DNA from: Desulfuromonas acetoxidans DSM 684
GTDB lineage: Bacteria; Desulfobacterota; Desulfuromonadia; Desulfuromonadales; Desulfuromonadaceae
Length of the DNA: 64,000 nt
Direction of reading: 5' to 3'
NCBI RefSeq assembly: GCF_000167355.1
Contig: NZ_AAEW02000003.1
Span: 1-64,000, forward strand
The notes beneath the pieces are model-generated. The model saw only the letters and a list, made by a program, of their open reading frames with translations. It did no database searches and was not told the origin of the DNA. Positions 9,989 through 21,078 of this stretch are shown here, in pieces (position 1 is the stretch's first letter; every line of letters starts with the position of its first letter). Both the position numbers and the translations under genes were made by a program.

Positions 9989-10010
9989 CGGGGGCGAAAA
10001 ATCGCCCCCG
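9989..10010 (-). terminator. Hairpin between ilvN and psd
   Basis: CGGGGGCGA and TCGCCCCCG form a perfect 9-bp stem with a 4-base A loop, 130 bases past the ilvN stop and just before psd. No long U run follows on the minus strand, so it may only be a partial terminator or an mRNA stabiliser. The rest of the 170-base gap holds nothing recognisable. Confidence 0.5.
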
Positions 10011-10141
10011 TCTACAAATTCAACTCTGACTCAGTGCACAAAACCTGCTTTCAGGTACACTAACAGACGAACCTGTTTCATATACCATAAAAGCGCTTTA
10101 AACAAAACCGTGTTCACATATTGGCACGATGGATGACCACC

Positions 10142-10639
10142 TTACTCAGCGCTTTTCCACCCTTTTGCGCCGCGCCCCAAAACAACCGGGCCAGAACGGA
10201 CCAGTTCTTTCAGCCCCAAAGGACGCAACAGTTCGATGAGCGCATTGATTTTTTGAGGTGTCCCTGTCGCTTCAAGAGAATAAGACCTTGGGGTCACATC
10301 CACAACATTGGCGCGAAAAATATCGGCAATACGCAACACTTCAGCACGCGTTTCTGCTTCTGCCGTCACTTTAACCAGCAACATTTCACGCTCGACAAAA
10401 TCCTGGTCGGTAAAATCAATGACCTTGATAACATCAATCAGCTTATTGAGCTGCTTGGTCACCTGCTCAAGAATCCGCTCATCACCACTGGTTACAATGG
10501 TCATGCGCGAAATACTCTCATCAATGGTCGGGGCGACGGACAAACTGTCAATATTAAATCCGCGTCCGGAGAACAATCCGGCAACACGCGGTAAAACGCC
10601 AAACTCATTTTCAACTAAAACGGATATTGTGTGCTTCAT
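10142..10639 (-). CDS. ilvN: Acetolactate synthase small (regulatory) subunit
   Basis: The small subunit activates acetolactate synthase and carries the valine feedback site. The 165-residue protein starts MKHTISVLVENEFGVLPRVAGLFSGRGFNIDSL, an ACT domain, followed by the C-terminal ALS_ss_C domain, at the usual length. I chose the ATG at 10639 (GGGAG upstream); the frame extends to 10684 without support. It follows ilvB by 82 bases in one operon. Confidence 0.95.
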   Translation of the reverse strand: MKHTISVLVENEFGVLPRVAGLFSGRGFNIDSLSVAPTIDESISRMTIVTSGDERILEQVTKQLNKLIDVIKVIDFTDQDFVEREMLLVKVTAEAETRAEVLRIADIFRANVVDVTPRSYSLEATGTPQKINALIELLRPLGLKELVRSGPVVLGRGAKGWKSAE

Positions 10640-10721
10640 GCAGCAATCTCCCTGGCTACGGTTCTTCGTTTCAGTCCGCAGCAATCAAGAATGGATATCA
10701 ACTCAATCGACTCAAACGCCA

Positions 10722-12419
10722 TCAGGAGGCCAGAACCATCTCATTCAACCCGGCACCGGCAGGAACCATGGGCAGTACGTTCTCCTCACGAGACACTTTG
10801 AACTCCATGATGACCGGACCCGGCGTTTCCAGAGCCTTTTTAATCACATCACCAACCTCTTCCACCTTGGTGGCACGCAGGCCGGTTGCACCATAGGCTT
10901 CAGCCAGCTTGATAAAGTCAATGGGCAGCTCCATGCACGTCTGGCTGTAGCGTTTATCAAAAAACAACTGCTGCCATTGACGTACCATACCAAGGAAATT
11001 GTTATTAAGAATCACAATCTTGACCGGCAGACGATACTGAACCAACGTGGCCAGCTCCTGAGAATTCATCTGAAACGAACCATCACCGGAGATATCAATA
11101 ACCTGACGCTCCGGGAATGCGGCCTGCGCTCCGAGCGCGGCCGGCAAGCCAAAGCCCATAGTACCCAAGCCGCCAGAGGTAACAAAGGTGCGCGGCTGTG
11201 AAAAATCAAAGAACTGGGCAGTCCACATCTGGTGCTGACCAACTTCCGTGGTGATAATGGCATCGTCGTCCGTCAATTCACGCAACTTTTCGATAACATA
11301 CTGCGGTTTGATGGTCGACTTTGTCTGCTTGTACGACATAGGATGCTGCTCTTTCCACTCATCAACCTGTGCCCTCCAGGCATCCGTCGCTTCGATGGTT
11401 TCTTTAAGCTCATCCTGGTCACGCTGTACTTTTTCCGTAAGGCGCGGCAGAACATCATCCAGCATACCGACAACCGGCAAGTCGACACGGACGTTTTTCT
11501 TGATTGAGGTCGGATCAACATCCACATGGATGATCTTCGCATGAGGCGCAAAGGTGGCAATTTTCCCAGTAACCCGGTCATCAAAACGGGCACCCAGAGC
11601 GATCAGCAGATCGGAATTGGTCACCGCCATATTGGCGTAGAAGGTGCCGTGCATACCGAGCATCCCCACAGACAACGGATGCGTTTTCGGGAAGCTGGCC
11701 ATCCCCATCAAGGTGGTTGTAACCGGAGCCTGAATCGTTTCAGCAAACTTCAAAAGATCTTCAGAGACATCGGATAGCGTCGCGCCACCACCAACGTAAA
11801 TGACCGGCTTACGGGCCGCTAGAATCATTTTTGTTGCTTTTTCCAACTGGCGGGGATTAGCGTTCACTGTAGGTTTATAGCCACGCAGCTCAACACTCTC
11901 CGGATAAGAAAATGTTGTTGAATCAACCTGGACATCCTTAGGCAGATCAATCAGAACCGGACCGGGGCGACCGGTACGGGCAATGTAAAAGGCTTGCTTG
12001 ACAATCCGGGCAAGATCTTTGACATCACGCACCAGATAATTATGCTTGGTAATTGGACGGGTGATACCGATCATGTCGGCTTCCTGAAAAGCGTCATTAC
12101 CAATCAGCGGCGTCGGAACCTGGCCTGAGATGATCACCATGGGAATCGAATCCATGTAAGCGGTTGCAATGCCGGTAATGGTGTTGGTTGCACCGGGCCC
12201 GCTGGTAGCAATCGCCACACCAACGTTTCCAGTCACACGCGCATACGCATCAGCCGCATGAACAGCAGCCTGCTCATGACGATTGAGAATGTGCTTGATC
12301 GGCGAATCCATCAGGTCGTCATAGATATTGATAACCGTTCCACCCGGATAGCCAAAAACTGTATCAACGCCCTCAAGGCGCAGACACTCCAACAATATTT
12401 GAGATCCTGTTTTTTTCAC
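10722..12419 (-). CDS. ilvB: Acetolactate synthase large (catalytic) subunit
   Basis: This ThDP enzyme joins two pyruvates (or pyruvate and 2-oxobutyrate) at the start of valine, leucine and isoleucine synthesis. The 565-residue protein has the catalytic Glu49 in NRHEQAAVHAADAYAR, the FAD-linked middle domain, and the ThDP/Mg motif GDGSFQMNSQELATLV...NNNFLG in the C-terminal domain. The start is GTG, preceded by a strong GGAGGAGG site. It sits between ilvD and ilvN, giving an ilvD-ilvB-ilvN order on the minus strand. Confidence 0.97.
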   Translation of the reverse strand: MKKTGSQILLECLRLEGVDTVFGYPGGTVINIYDDLMDSPIKHILNRHEQAAVHAADAYARVTGNVGVAIATSGPGATNTITGIATAYMDSIPMVIISGQVPTPLIGNDAFQEADMIGITRPITKHNYLVRDVKDLARIVKQAFYIARTGRPGPVLIDLPKDVQVDSTTFSYPESVELRGYKPTVNANPRQLEKATKMILAARKPVIYVGGGATLSDVSEDLLKFAETIQAPVTTTLMGMASFPKTHPLSVGMLGMHGTFYANMAVTNSDLLIALGARFDDRVTGKIATFAPHAKIIHVDVDPTSIKKNVRVDLPVVGMLDDVLPRLTEKVQRDQDELKETIEATDAWRAQVDEWKEQHPMSYKQTKSTIKPQYVIEKLRELTDDDAIITTEVGQHQMWTAQFFDFSQPRTFVTSGGLGTMGFGLPAALGAQAAFPERQVIDISGDGSFQMNSQELATLVQYRLPVKIVILNNNFLGMVRQWQQLFFDKRYSQTCMELPIDFIKLAEAYGATGLRATKVEEVGDVIKKALETPGPVIMEFKVSREENVLPMVPAGAGLNEMVLAS

Positions 12420-12490
12420 TGTGTATCCTCCTCCTGTGGCTTACGCCAATTCAAAATCGCCCTGTCATTTTTGCAATATGCATCATGTCG

Positions 12491-14341
12491 TTATTTTTTC
12501 AATTGTTCCAGATCACGCACTGCACCGCGGGCCGCACTGGTTGTCGTTGCCGCATAATTCTGCAGCGCCCGACTCACTTCGCGCTGACGTGCTTTGGGTT
12601 GCCAGGCCTTCTCTCCAAGCGCTTCCATGGACTGACGACGTTGATTGAGCACATCATCACTCACTTCTGCACGGATGACCCGCTTAGGAATATCAATGGT
12701 AATCTGGTCACCGTTTTCGATCAGCCCCATGGGTCCACCTTCTGCGGACTCGGGTGACACATGGCCAATGGATAACCCGGAGGTACCACCGGAGAAACGC
12801 CCATCGGTCACCAGGGCACAAGCTTTACCCAAGCCTTTGGATTTCAGGTAACTGGTCGGATAGAGCATTTCCTGCATCCCCGGTCCGCCTTTAGGCCCTT
12901 CGTAACGGATGATCACGACATCACCAGCCTTGACCTTGTCGCCAAGAATACCTTCAATCGCCTCTTCCTGGCTTTCAAAAATACAGGCCGGACCGGCAAA
13001 AGTCAGATTGGAATCATCAACACCGGCGGTCTTGACAATGCAGCCTTCCGGGGCCAGATTGCCGTAAAGAACAGCCAGACCGCCATCAGCACTGTAGGCA
13101 TGATCGATGGAGCGGATGCACCCTTTTTCCCGATCAAGATCAGCCGACTCCCACAACGTTTCCTGGGCAAAGGGCTCCAGACAGCGCTTACGCCCCGGAG
13201 CGGCCAGATAACGCCGCTTGGTTGCAGAATCATCCGATGTTGCCAGGTCCCATTTCTCCAACGCCTCCCCCATGGAGTTGCAATGAACAGTGCCCACATC
13301 ACGATGAACCAGACCGACACGATCCAATTCTGCAAGAATTCCGAGCACACCGCCGGCGCGGTGTACATCTTCCATATGATAATGCTGAACAGCGGGAGCC
13401 ACCTTACACAGGTTGGGCGTGTTCAAGGACAGACGGTTGATATCCTCCATCGTGAAATCCACCTCGGCTTCCCGTGCGACGCCTAACAGGTGAAGCACGG
13501 TATTCGTGGATCCACCCATGGCAATGTCAAGGCGCATGGCGTTCTCAAAAGCTTCCTTGGTAGCAATAGAGCGTGGCAACACTCGGGCATCGTCGTTCTC
13601 ATACCAAGCTTTTGCCAAACCAACAATCCGCTCAGCCGCTTCGACAAACAGCTCCTTACGATAGGCATGGGTAGCCAACAGGCTGCCGTTACCAGGCAGA
13701 CTCATCCCCAGAGCCTCTGTCAGACAATTCATCGAATTGGCGGTAAACATTCCTGAACAAGAGCCACAGGTCGGACACGAATTTCCCTCATAGGCAGCTA
13801 CATCTTCATCGCTTCTTGTCGGATCTGCGGCAACGACCATGGCGTCAACAAGGTCCAAGGCCACATCTTTATCACCGACCCGAGCATGTCCCGCTTCCAT
13901 GGGACCACCGGTGACAAAGATCGTCGGAATGTTCAAGCGCATGGATGCCATCAACATCCCCGGAGTGACCTTGTCACAGTTGGAGATACACACCAAGGCG
14001 TCAACACAGTGAGCATTCGCCATGTATTCCACGGTATCGGCAATCAATTCACGCGACGGCAAGCTGTAGAGCATGCCGTTATGGCCCATAGCAATACCAT
14101 CACAGATAGCCATGGTGTTCATCTCTTTGGCAATGCCACCGTTTTTTTCAATTTCCTTAACCACCAGTTGCCCGAGATCTTTGAGATGGACATGGCCGGG
14201 TACAAACTGGGTGAAGGAATTCACCACAGCAATGATCGGCTTGCCGAAATCTTCAGATTGCACTCCTGTCGCCTGCCACAAGGCACGAGCGCCAGCCATG
14301 TTTCTTCCTTGTACGGATTTTGCGGAACGATACTCGGGCAT
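12491..14341 (-). CDS. ilvD: Dihydroxy-acid dehydratase
   Basis: IlvD dehydrates 2,3-dihydroxy-acids to the 2-oxo acids that precede valine and isoleucine. The 616-residue protein has the iron-sulfur Cys motifs [12 protein letters not shown] and [17 protein letters not shown]. The C-terminal region has [18 protein letters not shown]. Length fits the E. coli-type enzyme. It is the first gene of the ilvD-ilvB-ilvN run, 71 bases before ilvB. About 110 bases separate it from the upstream terminator. Confidence 0.97.
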   Translation of the reverse strand: MPEYRSAKSVQGRNMAGARALWQATGVQSEDFGKPIIAVVNSFTQFVPGHVHLKDLGQLVVKEIEKNGGIAKEMNTMAICDGIAMGHNGMLYSLPSRELIADTVEYMANAHCVDALVCISNCDKVTPGMLMASMRLNIPTIFVTGGPMEAGHARVGDKDVALDLVDAMVVAADPTRSDEDVAAYEGNSCPTCGSCSGMFTANSMNCLTEALGMSLPGNGSLLATHAYRKELFVEAAERIVGLAKAWYENDDARVLPRSIATKEAFENAMRLDIAMGGSTNTVLHLLGVAREAEVDFTMEDINRLSLNTPNLCKVAPAVQHYHMEDVHRAGGVLGILAELDRVGLVHRDVGTVHCNSMGEALEKWDLATSDDSATKRRYLAAPGRKRCLEPFAQETLWESADLDREKGCIRSIDHAYSADGGLAVLYGNLAPEGCIVKTAGVDDSNLTFAGPACIFESQEEAIEGILGDKVKAGDVVIIRYEGPKGGPGMQEMLYPTSYLKSKGLGKACALVTDGRFSGGTSGLSIGHVSPESAEGGPMGLIENGDQITIDIPKRVIRAEVSDDVLNQRRQSMEALGEKAWQPKARQREVSRALQNYAATTTSAARGAVRDLEQLKK

Positions 14342-14453
14342 GATTTTTCTCTTATCCTTTTATAGGGTCAAACACGAGCCGTCAGACCATCCGACGACCC
14401 GATACATTATTAACAAACAAAAGTTTTCTACTGACAAACTTCTCCAAGATGCA

Positions 14454-14488
14454 CAAAAAGGGCTTGAGATACCCTCAAACCCTTTTTG
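14454..14488 (-). terminator. Terminator after the DUF465 gene
   Basis: A 14-bp stem (AAAAAGGGCTTGAG against CTCAAACCCTTTTT, one mismatch) with a short loop ends in a U run on the minus strand. It separates the small DUF465 gene from ilvD. Confidence 0.75.
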
Positions 14489-14516
14489 AATTTATTCGGT
14501 CACGAGATCACTTGAT

Positions 14517-14735
14517 CTACGGGTTACTCGCTTTGATAATCTGCTCCATCTCATCTTTACCAGCCAGTTTCATTTTCTGGATTTTTTTTCGTTCCATCTC
14601 CTGGTCATCGGAGAGGAATGTCATATTGTCGAGCTGTTGCAACTGCTTTTCAAAAATTTGATGTTCTTCATACAGTTTACGGAACCGGGGATCCCCGGCA
14701 AAAAGTTCTCCGATCACTTCCTGGTCTAGATTCAT
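14517..14735 (-). CDS. Small DUF465/YdcH-like protein
   Basis: The 72-residue charged protein is predicted to be almost wholly helical. The pattern D-P-x-F-x-x-L-x-x-E-H (here DPRFRKLYEEH) followed by L-x-x-L and L-x-D-x-x-E-x-x-x-x-x-K-K-x-K-L-x-x-K-D-E fits the YdcH/DUF465 family, whose role is unknown. The ATG at 14735 has AGGAGG upstream; an in-frame start at 14759 would include that site. It is monocistronic between terminator and promoter regions. Confidence 0.75.
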   Translation of the reverse strand: MNLDQEVIGELFAGDPRFRKLYEEHQIFEKQLQQLDNMTFLSDDQEMERKKIQKMKLAGKDEMEQIIKASNP

Positions 14736-14836
14736 AGAGCACCTCCTAGAAAGGGTCACAATACGTCCACCATGTAGTTTACATTAACCAATGGCTGTGC
14801 CCTTGTCAACAGACTGGCGCGCAGAAACGAACAGCG

Positions 14837-15535
14837 TTAAACCGCTGTCGTTGCGTGTTGCAACTCCGCGTCGGAGGGACGGATATAAACCGGATGAAGA
14901 TGAAAAGGATCAAGACTGTGGGCTGCCCCACCTTTACGATGAATCAGCAATCCGACGGCACCGGCTTTAGGAACCAGGTTCACATCAGGACACGCTTGCA
15001 CATTATCATGATCACACTCAAGGAACCAGTGAGAATAACTAACGACGCCATTACCAACAAACAGTGTTTTCTCACATAATTCTTCGATAAGAGATTGAGG
15101 AGAAATAACCCTCTCGCTGCCGACAAGATGAGGCAATCCGTCGAGCCAGCGATAGCAGGCGGCGTAGACCTCTTTTTTGCGGGCATCAATAACTGACATG
15201 ACCGGAATTGTCGAAGGCCCGTTGGAAAAAGCAACAACCTCCAGAGAAGAGACCGGATAAATCGGCTTTTTCAGTGCTAAGGCCAGTCCCTGGACCGTTG
15301 CCAAACCAACACGCAAGCCGGTAAATGACCCCGGCCCGGCAACCACACCGAGCCCTTCAATCTGGTCAAGTTGCCCACCGACTTCTTCAAGAATAATATC
15401 GGTGTAACGCAACAGGTAATCGGAATGCGTTTTACCCGACACATCCAAGGTCATTTCAGCCAGAACGCGACCATCCTGACACACAGCCACACTGCCACAG
15501 GGTGTGGAGCTATCCAGGCACAGGAGCAACGCCAT
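14837..15535 (-). CDS. tsaB: tRNA threonylcarbamoyladenosine biosynthesis protein TsaB
   Basis: TsaB is the scaffold partner of TsaD in making t6A37 on ANN-reading tRNAs. The 232-residue protein begins ALLLCLDSSTPCGSVAV and has the HTSDY-like KTHSDYLL block and the ASKHA-fold GPGSFTGLRVGLATVQGLAL region. Its start overlaps the rseP stop by one base (TAATG), so it is translationally coupled to rseP. Confidence 0.94.
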   Translation of the reverse strand: MALLLCLDSSTPCGSVAVCQDGRVLAEMTLDVSGKTHSDYLLRYTDIILEEVGGQLDQIEGLGVVAGPGSFTGLRVGLATVQGLALALKKPIYPVSSLEVVAFSNGPSTIPVMSVIDARKKEVYAACYRWLDGLPHLVGSERVISPQSLIEELCEKTLFVGNGVVSYSHWFLECDHDNVQACPDVNLVPKAGAVGLLIHRKGGAAHSLDPFHLHPVYIRPSDAELQHATTAV

Positions 15536-16857
15536 TAACCACTCCCCTGTAAAAACAGTCGAACAATATCATTATAAAACGCCAGGAGCATCAACATCAG
15601 CAACAATCCCAAACCAATCTGCTGCATCACCTCTCGGGCTCTTAACGACAACGGACGTCGCCAGACAATCTCGACGAGATTAAAAAACAGATGGCCACCA
15701 TCCAGAACCGGTATCGGCAGCAGATTGAGAATCCCCAACTGAATACTCAAAAACGACAACACGGTCAGAATTGTACTGAAATCAGTCTGTGCAGCTTGCC
15801 CGGCGATCTGCATCACCATAATCGGACCACCGATGTTATCCGCAGGAACATGTCCGGCAACCAGCTTACGGAGAAAAACCAGCGTCAGGTCAATCAACTC
15901 CCCAGTACGATGGACCCCGATTTGCAGTGCTTCGAAAAAACCGTATTTGCGCTGTTCCATCATCTGTTGCGGCGTAATTCCGATAAGCCAGACATTGCTC
16001 TCGGCTTTTTGCGGAGCAATATCAAACTCGAGTTGGCGGCCGGAACGGTGCACAACAAACCGGGCTTCATCTCCGGCAAGTTGCTGAATTACATTATGCA
16101 GCTGATACCAGGAGTCGATGGCTTCATCACCAATGCGGGTAATACGGTCACCAACTTCAAGTCCAGCTTTCTGAGCAGGCATACCGGCATTAACGGTTCC
16201 AATCACAGCATCCCGCATCGGCATTAAACCGAGAGACTGTAACCCTTCTAAACTGCCGTTCTCTGCCGGAACGGCAAGCTCCACGATTTGACCCTGACGA
16301 TCGACAGAGAAATGCAACCGGGCCCCAACCAAGGGGATCAGGGATTTGTCCGTTTGCGTCCAAGTCGTCACCATCTGGTCATTGACGGACACAATGCAGT
16401 CCCCAGCATGAAAACCGGCGTTGGCGGCATCGGAGGACTCGATAACGTAACCGATACAGGGTGGGTCATTGAGAAATGTCGGCACATTGACACCGACCAT
16501 ATAGGCCAAAGGCAGCAACATCAGAGGCAAAAGCAAGTTCATGATCGGACCGGCCGCGACAATCGCCATGCGCCGCGAAACCGCTTTTTCCGCAAAGGAG
16601 CGCTTTTTCTCCTCCTCAGTAAGGGGTTCCTCCTCTTCACCCACGCCTTCGCCAAGCATCTGCACATAGCCACCGAGCGGAATCAGACTGATCAGGTACT
16701 CGGTCTCGCCCCAAGTTCGGCTGACAAGGCGCGGCCCAAACCCCAATGAGAACTTGAGGACCTTAACGCCGGCGAGTTTTGCCACGCAAAAATGACCAAG
16801 CTCATGAATAAAAACCAGAACGCCAAGCATCAAAATGCCAGCTACAACGGTTATCAT
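15535..16857 (-). CDS. rseP: Site-2 zinc metalloprotease RseP
   Basis: RseP cleaves membrane-embedded substrates such as anti-sigma factors. The 440-residue protein has HELGH (His18, Glu19, His22) in the first membrane helix, two PDZ-like regions (about 110-280), and a C-terminal metal-ligand block NLLPIPVLDGGHL. ATG at 16857 follows AGGAGG; the frame to 16905 overlaps dxr and is unlikely. It lies between dxr and tsaB in the classic envelope/lipid block. Confidence 0.95.
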   Translation of the reverse strand: MITVVAGILMLGVLVFIHELGHFCVAKLAGVKVLKFSLGFGPRLVSRTWGETEYLISLIPLGGYVQMLGEGVGEEEEPLTEEEKKRSFAEKAVSRRMAIVAAGPIMNLLLPLMLLPLAYMVGVNVPTFLNDPPCIGYVIESSDAANAGFHAGDCIVSVNDQMVTTWTQTDKSLIPLVGARLHFSVDRQGQIVELAVPAENGSLEGLQSLGLMPMRDAVIGTVNAGMPAQKAGLEVGDRITRIGDEAIDSWYQLHNVIQQLAGDEARFVVHRSGRQLEFDIAPQKAESNVWLIGITPQQMMEQRKYGFFEALQIGVHRTGELIDLTLVFLRKLVAGHVPADNIGGPIMVMQIAGQAAQTDFSTILTVLSFLSIQLGILNLLPIPVLDGGHLFFNLVEIVWRRPLSLRAREVMQQIGLGLLLMLMLLAFYNDIVRLFLQGSG

Positions 16858-16868
16858 AGTTCCTCCTG

Positions 16869-18026
16869 TCAGCGTCCCTGCGCGATCAGCTCTCGAGCGA
16901 TACAACGCGCCCGATCATCACAATGCAACACATCGTCAATAGAGTGAATCGACTCATTGCGATACTGGTCAAGAACCTGACGAATCACGGATGAAATATC
17001 CAAATACTGAATGTTCTGCTGCAAAAACTCTTCTACGGCGATCTCATTGGCCGCATTAAGCACGATCGGTGCCGAACCGCCTTCGGCAAGAGCCTCATAA
17101 GCCAGCTTCAGACAAGGAAATAGTTCCAGATCCGGACGACTGAAGCTCAAATCAGCCCATTGACACAAATCTAAAGCCGGTAGCGACAAAGGCAAACGAT
17201 CAGGCCATGCCAAGGCATAAGCAATAGGGGTTTTCATGTCGGGAATTCCCAACTGGGCAACAACGGAACCATCAATATATTCAACCATCGAATGCACAAT
17301 ACTTTGCGGATGAATATGAACATCAATATGCTCTGCCGGAATATTGAATAACCAATAGGCTTCAATAACTTCCAGCCCTTTATTCATCATGGTCGCGGAA
17401 TCAATGGTGATCTTGGCCCCCATCGTCCAGTTAGGATGATTCAGGGCTTGCTCAAGGGTAACATGCTCAAGTTGATCACGACTGAATTCACGAAACGGAC
17501 CGCCTGATGCGGTTAAAATAAGGCGCCGGACATCTGCATACTGGTGCCCGGAAAGGGATTGGTAGATCGCCGAATGCTCACTGTCCACTGGCAGCAGGTT
17601 AACTTTGTGGCGCTGCACAGCATCCATAATCAACGCTCCGGCAGTGACCAGTGTTTCCTTATTTGCCAGAGCGATATCCTTACCCGCTTCAATAGCGGCC
17701 ATGGTTGGCACCAGCCCGGCCGCTCCAACAATAGCCGAAACCACCATCTGCGCTTGAGGGAGAGTCGCACAACTGACAACACCATCAATTCCGCTAACGA
17801 TTTCGACGGAGCAATCCTGAACAAGGGCCTGCAGACGTGGACAGTCAGCCGGATTAGCGACCGAGACAACGTCCGGTTTAAAGCGACGGATCTGATCGGC
17901 CAGCAATTCGATCTGTCGCCCGGCACTTAGGGCGACAACACGAAATTTATCCGGGAACTCTGCAACCACATCAAGAGTGCTGACGCCTATGGAGCCGGTG
18001 GATCCAAGCACACTGATTGATTTCAT
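16869..18026 (-). CDS. dxr: 1-deoxy-D-xylulose-5-phosphate reductoisomerase
   Basis: Dxr (IspC) forms 2-C-methylerythritol 4-phosphate, the committed step of the MEP isoprenoid pathway. The 385-residue protein starts [20 protein letters not shown] (NADPH site), and has [13 protein letters not shown] and the substrate loop [22 protein letters not shown]. The start at 18026 is preceded by AGAGAG; a longer frame to 18071 enters cdsA. It sits 17 bases after the cdsA stop. Confidence 0.97.
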   Translation of the reverse strand: MKSISVLGSTGSIGVSTLDVVAEFPDKFRVVALSAGRQIELLADQIRRFKPDVVSVANPADCPRLQALVQDCSVEIVSGIDGVVSCATLPQAQMVVSAIVGAAGLVPTMAAIEAGKDIALANKETLVTAGALIMDAVQRHKVNLLPVDSEHSAIYQSLSGHQYADVRRLILTASGGPFREFSRDQLEHVTLEQALNHPNWTMGAKITIDSATMMNKGLEVIEAYWLFNIPAEHIDVHIHPQSIVHSMVEYIDGSVVAQLGIPDMKTPIAYALAWPDRLPLSLPALDLCQWADLSFSRPDLELFPCLKLAYEALAEGGSAPIVLNAANEIAVEEFLQQNIQYLDISSVIRQVLDQYRNESIHSIDDVLHCDDRARCIARELIAQGR

Positions 18027-18043
18027 TGCATTTGCACTCTCTA

Positions 18044-18844
18044 TCACCACAGAAGGCAAAAATAAACACAAGGGAACGCGAACAGCAGACTATCAAGGCG
18101 ATCGAGCATTCCACCGTGGCCGGGGAACAACGTGCCGGAATCTTTAACCTCTGCGCTACGTTTCACCATGGATTCGAACAGATCACCAAGTTGGCCAAAC
18201 ACACCGACAACGGCACCGACAACAACAGCGCTGGCAACCGAAGTATCCGGAATAAGCCATGGAATAACCACCATAGCACTCAAAATACTGCCGACAAAGC
18301 CACCCAAGGCCCCTTCAATACTTTTTTTTGGACTGATCTGCGGATACAAACGATGACGCCCTACTGCCGTACCGACAAAGTAGGCACAGGAATCACAAAC
18401 CATGGTCATCATCAAGACCAGCAAGACCCATAAATGACCATGTTCAAGATCATGCAATGCTGCAAAATAACTTATCAGCAAAGGGATATACAACCAACCG
18501 ACGACGATCAGCCCCAACTCCAGAACAACACGGAAAAGGTCCTGATAACGGGCCAGGAAAATCAACGAAAAGACCATAAAAAAAACAGCTAGGACATGCT
18601 GGCCATGGTTTGGCCAATAACTGCTTACAGCCAGAAAAACGATACCACCCGTGGTAGCAACCACCTGTTCAATAAAGCGGCTATCGTCCAGAACCATTCT
18701 GTAAAATTCCCACAGGGCAATGCCGCACACGCCACACAGTGCCAAGGTAAACCAGACCGTATCGCAAGCAAATATTAATAATAAAACGACCGGCAATGCG
18801 ATCAGAGCAGTGATGAGACGTTGTTTAATGGGACCCCTCCTCAA
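18044..18844 (-). CDS. cdsA: Phosphatidate cytidylyltransferase
   Basis: CdsA makes CDP-diacylglycerol from phosphatidate and CTP, the precursor used by PssA. The 266-residue protein is a polytopic membrane enzyme with roughly eight hydrophobic segments. It has [16 protein letters not shown] and the C-terminal signature [19 protein letters not shown]. It is tightly packed between uppS (3 bases) and dxr. Confidence 0.96.
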   Translation of the reverse strand: MRRGPIKQRLITALIALPVVLLLIFACDTVWFTLALCGVCGIALWEFYRMVLDDSRFIEQVVATTGGIVFLAVSSYWPNHGQHVLAVFFMVFSLIFLARYQDLFRVVLELGLIVVGWLYIPLLISYFAALHDLEHGHLWVLLVLMMTMVCDSCAYFVGTAVGRHRLYPQISPKKSIEGALGGFVGSILSAMVVIPWLIPDTSVASAVVVGAVVGVFGQLGDLFESMVKRSAEVKDSGTLFPGHGGMLDRLDSLLFAFPCVYFCLLW

Positions 18845-18847
18845 TAA

Positions 18848-19555
18848 TCAGTTTGGATCAACCGCACCAAAACGACGGATGCGGGATTCAAAATCCGCTA
18901 AAGCCTCTTTAAGCTCTACCACGGTAAAATCAGGCCATAAGCAGGAACAAAAATAGAGCTCCGTATAAGCCAGTTGCCACAACAAAAAATTACTGATACG
19001 CATCTCACCGCTGGTACGGATCAACAAGTCGGGATCCGGAATTCCCTGCGTATCCAGATAGCCGGAAAAAACCTCTTCACTGATGTCGTCTTCTGAAAGA
19101 TTTCCATTCTTAACATCACTGGCAAGGTGGCGAACCGCTCGCAGCACTTCATCGCGCGAACCATAAGATAATGCCAGGGTTAACGTTAATCCCGGGTTAT
19201 CGCTGGTTTCATTGATCGTTTGTTCAAGCGAAGCACGAATCTCTTGCGGCAAACGACTTAAATCGCCAATCACACGAAAGCGGATACAGTGCTTCAACAA
19301 CAGGGGCAATTCACTACTGAGATACTGACCGAGCAGAGCCATAAGCGACTGCACTTCGTCATCAGGGCGTGACCAGTTTTCCGAACTAAAGGCATAAAGC
19401 GTCAAATAACGAATGCCCAGCGTTGAGCACTCTTCGACAACAGAGCGAACCGTTGACACTCCCTGCTGATGTCCGGCAATACGCGGCAAACCTCGCCGTT
19501 GCGCCCAACGGCCATTCCCATCCATGATAATGGCAATATGTTCAGGCAGAGCCAT
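18848..19555 (-). CDS. uppS: Undecaprenyl (polyprenyl) diphosphate synthase
   Basis: UppS extends farnesyl diphosphate with isopentenyl units to the C55 lipid carrier for peptidoglycan and O-antigen. The 235-residue protein has the catalytic MDGNGRWAQRRG motif near residue 11, LTLYAFSSENWSRP, and the C-terminal RTSGEMRISNFLLWQLAYTEL. It is the first gene of the uppS-cdsA-dxr-rseP-tsaB run; a terminator lies between it and frr. Confidence 0.97.
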   Translation of the reverse strand: MALPEHIAIIMDGNGRWAQRRGLPRIAGHQQGVSTVRSVVEECSTLGIRYLTLYAFSSENWSRPDDEVQSLMALLGQYLSSELPLLLKHCIRFRVIGDLSRLPQEIRASLEQTINETSDNPGLTLTLALSYGSRDEVLRAVRHLASDVKNGNLSEDDISEEVFSGYLDTQGIPDPDLLIRTSGEMRISNFLLWQLAYTELYFCSCLWPDFTVVELKEALADFESRIRRFGAVDPN

Positions 19556-19710
19556 AGACCTTTTCCTTCATTCTCATCTGAATGCGTAATGACAAAGCGA
19601 CGACTGAAGATTCCAGGATTGAACGCCTTATCATAAGAGCATGAAAATTTAGCATGAACCTGAAGCGGGGGCAATAGAACAGCTCAATTGATTGAGAAAA
19701 AACCAACAAT

Positions 19711-19738
19711 AAAGGGGACCCCCTTGAGAGTCCCCTTT
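19711..19738 (-). terminator. Terminator after frr
   Basis: AAAGGGGAC and GTCCCCTTT form a 9-bp stem, followed by a T-rich stretch on the minus strand. It lies 27 bases past the frr stop and ends the rpsB-tsf-pyrH-frr unit. Confidence 0.75.
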
Positions 19739-19764
19739 GTTTTATCAACAGAGCGTGTCGTTTT

Positions 19765-20322
19765 TTATACTTCCATCAGCTCTTTTTCTTTTTCAGCGAC
19801 AATATCATCACATTTTTGCACATACTTATCGGTCAGATCCTGCATCTCTTTTTCAGATCGCTTAAGATCATCCTCAGTAATTTCTTTGTCTTTTTCGAGT
19901 TTCTTCAATGCATCGTTACCATCACGGCGACTGCTGCGAATACTGATCTTCGTTTCTTCACTCTTGGACTTGACCAGTTTGACCATCTCTTTACGGCGTT
20001 CTTCGGTCAAAGGGGGAATCGAAATTCGGATCAGATCACCATCAGACGAAGGTGTGAGCCCCAAGTCTGATTTAAAAATCGCTTTTTCAATTTCCGGCAG
20101 CAGATTCTTTTCCCAGGGTTGGATCGTAATCAGTCGTGCCTCAGGAACCGAAAGCGTTCCAACCTGATTTAACGGTGTCGGTGTGCCGTAATAATCAACA
20201 CACACTTCATCAAGCAACGAAACGGAAGCTCGCCCGGTCCTGACTTTGCTCAACTCTCGCTTGAGAGCATCAATGGCGCCGTCCATAGACTTGCGCTCTT
20301 TTGACATGATGTCCTTAACCAT
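19765..20322 (-). CDS. frr: Ribosome recycling factor
   Basis: Frr, with EF-G, splits the post-termination ribosome. The 185-residue protein has standard length, the N-terminal helix ending in [20 protein letters not shown], and the C-terminal helices [21 protein letters not shown]. It abuts pyrH, its start following the pyrH stop directly. Confidence 0.97.
   Translation of the reverse strand: MVKDIMSKERKSMDGAIDALKRELSKVRTGRASVSLLDEVCVDYYGTPTPLNQVGTLSVPEARLITIQPWEKNLLPEIEKAIFKSDLGLTPSSDGDLIRISIPPLTEERRKEMVKLVKSKSEETKISIRSSRRDGNDALKKLEKDKEITEDDLKRSEKEMQDLTDKYVQKCDDIVAEKEKELMEV

Positions 20323-21078
<756 letters not shown>

Noticed and set aside
10308-11201. Long plus-strand ORF of 297 codons over ilvN/ilvB
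   Set aside because: Antisense shadow of two clear genes; no ribosome binding site or domain.
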